DNA from: Sphingomonadales bacterium
GTDB taxonomy: Bacteria > Pseudomonadota > Alphaproteobacteria > Sphingomonadales > Sphingomonadaceae
Length of the DNA: 33,467 nucleotides
Reading direction: 5' to 3'
NCBI GenBank assembly: GCA_027485735.1
Contig: JAIXQM010000212.1
Span: 1 to 33,467, forward strand
Position 1 is the first letter of the stretch, and every line of letters starts with the position of its first letter. This document shows positions 32,910 through 33,467 of the stretch, in pieces. Below the pieces are notes generated by a model. It made no database searches. It saw only the letters and a program-made list of their open reading frames with translations, and had not been told where the DNA came from. Both the position numbers and the translations under genes were made by a program.

Positions 32910-32927
32910 TATAAAGCTATCTTTATA
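32910..32927. promoter_or_regulatory. AT-rich dyad upstream of ahcY
   Basis: TATAAAG (32910-32916) and CTTTATA (32921-32927) are perfect inverted copies with a 4-nt spacer, 67 bp before ahcY and about 95 bp before the divergent peptidase start. From memory, similar ATAAAG...CTTTAT palindromes are assigned to ArsR-family SAM/SAH-responsive regulators before ahcY and met genes in Proteobacteria. I cannot verify that here. It could also be simply part of a promoter. Confidence 0.5.
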
Positions 32928-32994
32928 CTTGCGCGCAAAGGCCATGACCGATAGGGGAGCACCAACTCCAGCTTTCATCAACAGGAATCGCACC

Positions 32995-33467
32995 ATGGCC
33001 GATTACGCCATCAAGGACTTGAGCCTCGCCGAATTCGGCCGTCGCGAAATCGCCATCGCCGAAACCGAAATGCCCGGCCTGATGGCGCTGCGCGCCGAAT
33101 TTGGTGCGTCGAAGCCGCTGAAGGGCGCGCGCATCACCGGCTCGCTGCACATGACGATCCAGACCGCGGTGCTGATGGAAACTTTGGTGGCGCTGGGTGC
33201 GGAACTGCGCTGGGCCACCTGCAACATCTTCTCCACTCAGGATCATGCCGCTGCGGCCATGGCAGCGGCCGGCATCCCGACCTATGCCATCAAGGGCGAG
33301 AGCCTGGCGGATTACTGGGATTATGTCGGCCACATTTTCAATTGGGGCGATGTTACCTCCAACATCATCCTCGATGATGGCGGCGATGCCACCATGTTCG
33401 CGCTGTGGGGCGCCCGCCTCGAAGCCGGCGAAACCATGGGCGAGCCGGAAAACGAGGAAGAAGTCGA
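32995..33467 (+). CDS. ahcY: adenosylhomocysteinase, 5' part
   Basis: The first 157 codons of S-adenosylhomocysteine hydrolase, which splits S-adenosylhomocysteine into adenosine and homocysteine and keeps methylation reactions running. Visible marks: [50 protein letters not shown] (signature 1), [18 protein letters not shown] (substrate site) and ILDDGGDAT. The ATG at 32995 is the family start; AACAGGAA lies about 9 nt upstream. The window ends inside the gene; the usual protein has about 470 residues, so the NAD-binding domain is not seen. Confidence 0.95.
   Translation, partial: MADYAIKDLSLAEFGRREIAIAETEMPGLMALRAEFGASKPLKGARITGSLHMTIQTAVLMETLVALGAELRWATCNIFSTQDHAAAAMAAAGIPTYAIKGESLADYWDYVGHIFNWGDVTSNIILDDGGDATMFALWGARLEAGETMGEPENEEEV

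Noticed and set aside
30806-32914. A 702-codon rightward frame opposite the prolyl oligopeptidase.
   Set aside because: Shadow of a gene whose triad and signal peptide are intact; the composition is Arg/His-rich and no family is seen.
1-33467. tRNA, rRNA or CRISPR features.
   Set aside because: No cloverleaf with a T-loop GTTC signature, no rRNA-like stretch and no regularly spaced repeats were recognised by eye. A covariance-model scan would be needed to exclude small RNAs.

Overview
The window is GC-rich chromosomal DNA that looks like a sphingomonad-type alphaproteobacterium. The evidence is gene content: a coniferyl-aldehyde-dehydrogenase-like enzyme beside an acyl-CoA synthetase, M28 and prolyl oligopeptidase exported peptidases, a transaldolase/xerC pair, TadG/TadE pseudopilins, and very frequent 1-4 nt gene overlaps. 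Genus cannot be fixed from sequence alone. No rRNA, tRNA, CRISPR array or insertion sequence was recognised.

Left part (1-9488): a comM (YifB, Mg-chelatase-like AAA+ helicase) gene is split by a 7,496-bp integrative element at 1122-8617. Joining base 1121 to base 8618 restores an uninterrupted 502-codon comM; the insertion falls at codon 213, three codons before the Walker A loop. The element carries a 522-aa large serine integrase directly beside its right end. The two element ends joined give an attP with two imperfect inverted arms around a central CT, as expected for this enzyme class. Other content: a second, small serine recombinase; two exported proteins of unknown role (one with an Excalibur domain); a Zn-ribbon protein; and a tight leftward block of five small unknown genes with overlapping or near-overlapping ends. 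I see no replication, conjugation, capsid or recognised defence gene. Two gene-free stretches (3425-3838 and 6286-7001) hold hairpins, an AT-rich island, and two ~114-bp imperfect direct repeats that bracket the unknown gene block.

Middle part (9495-17908): a dicarboxylate/glutamate-type symporter; an exported M20 peptidase; an orphan Tad pseudopilin cluster (short TadG-like, full TadG-like, two TadE-like) behind AT-rich leaders; and, convergent with it, the transaldolase-xerC pair; then a peptidoglycan-binding/CHAP-like hydrolase.

Right part (17917-33467): an acyl-CoA synthetase and a coniferyl-type aldehyde dehydrogenase diverge from a 162-bp spacer in which each gene has the same ~15-nt leader, suggesting joint control of aromatic or fatty aldehyde/acid use. 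Then follow a leftward overlapping trio (M28 peptidase, alpha/beta hydrolase, GST), a rightward pair (CoA transferase, inositol-monophosphatase family), a two-gene envelope polysaccharide module (HlyD-type adaptor plus BcsA-like synthase with a C-terminal PilZ domain), a YbaN-family membrane protein, a prolyl oligopeptidase, and the start of ahcY, which runs off the window behind an AT-rich operator-like dyad.
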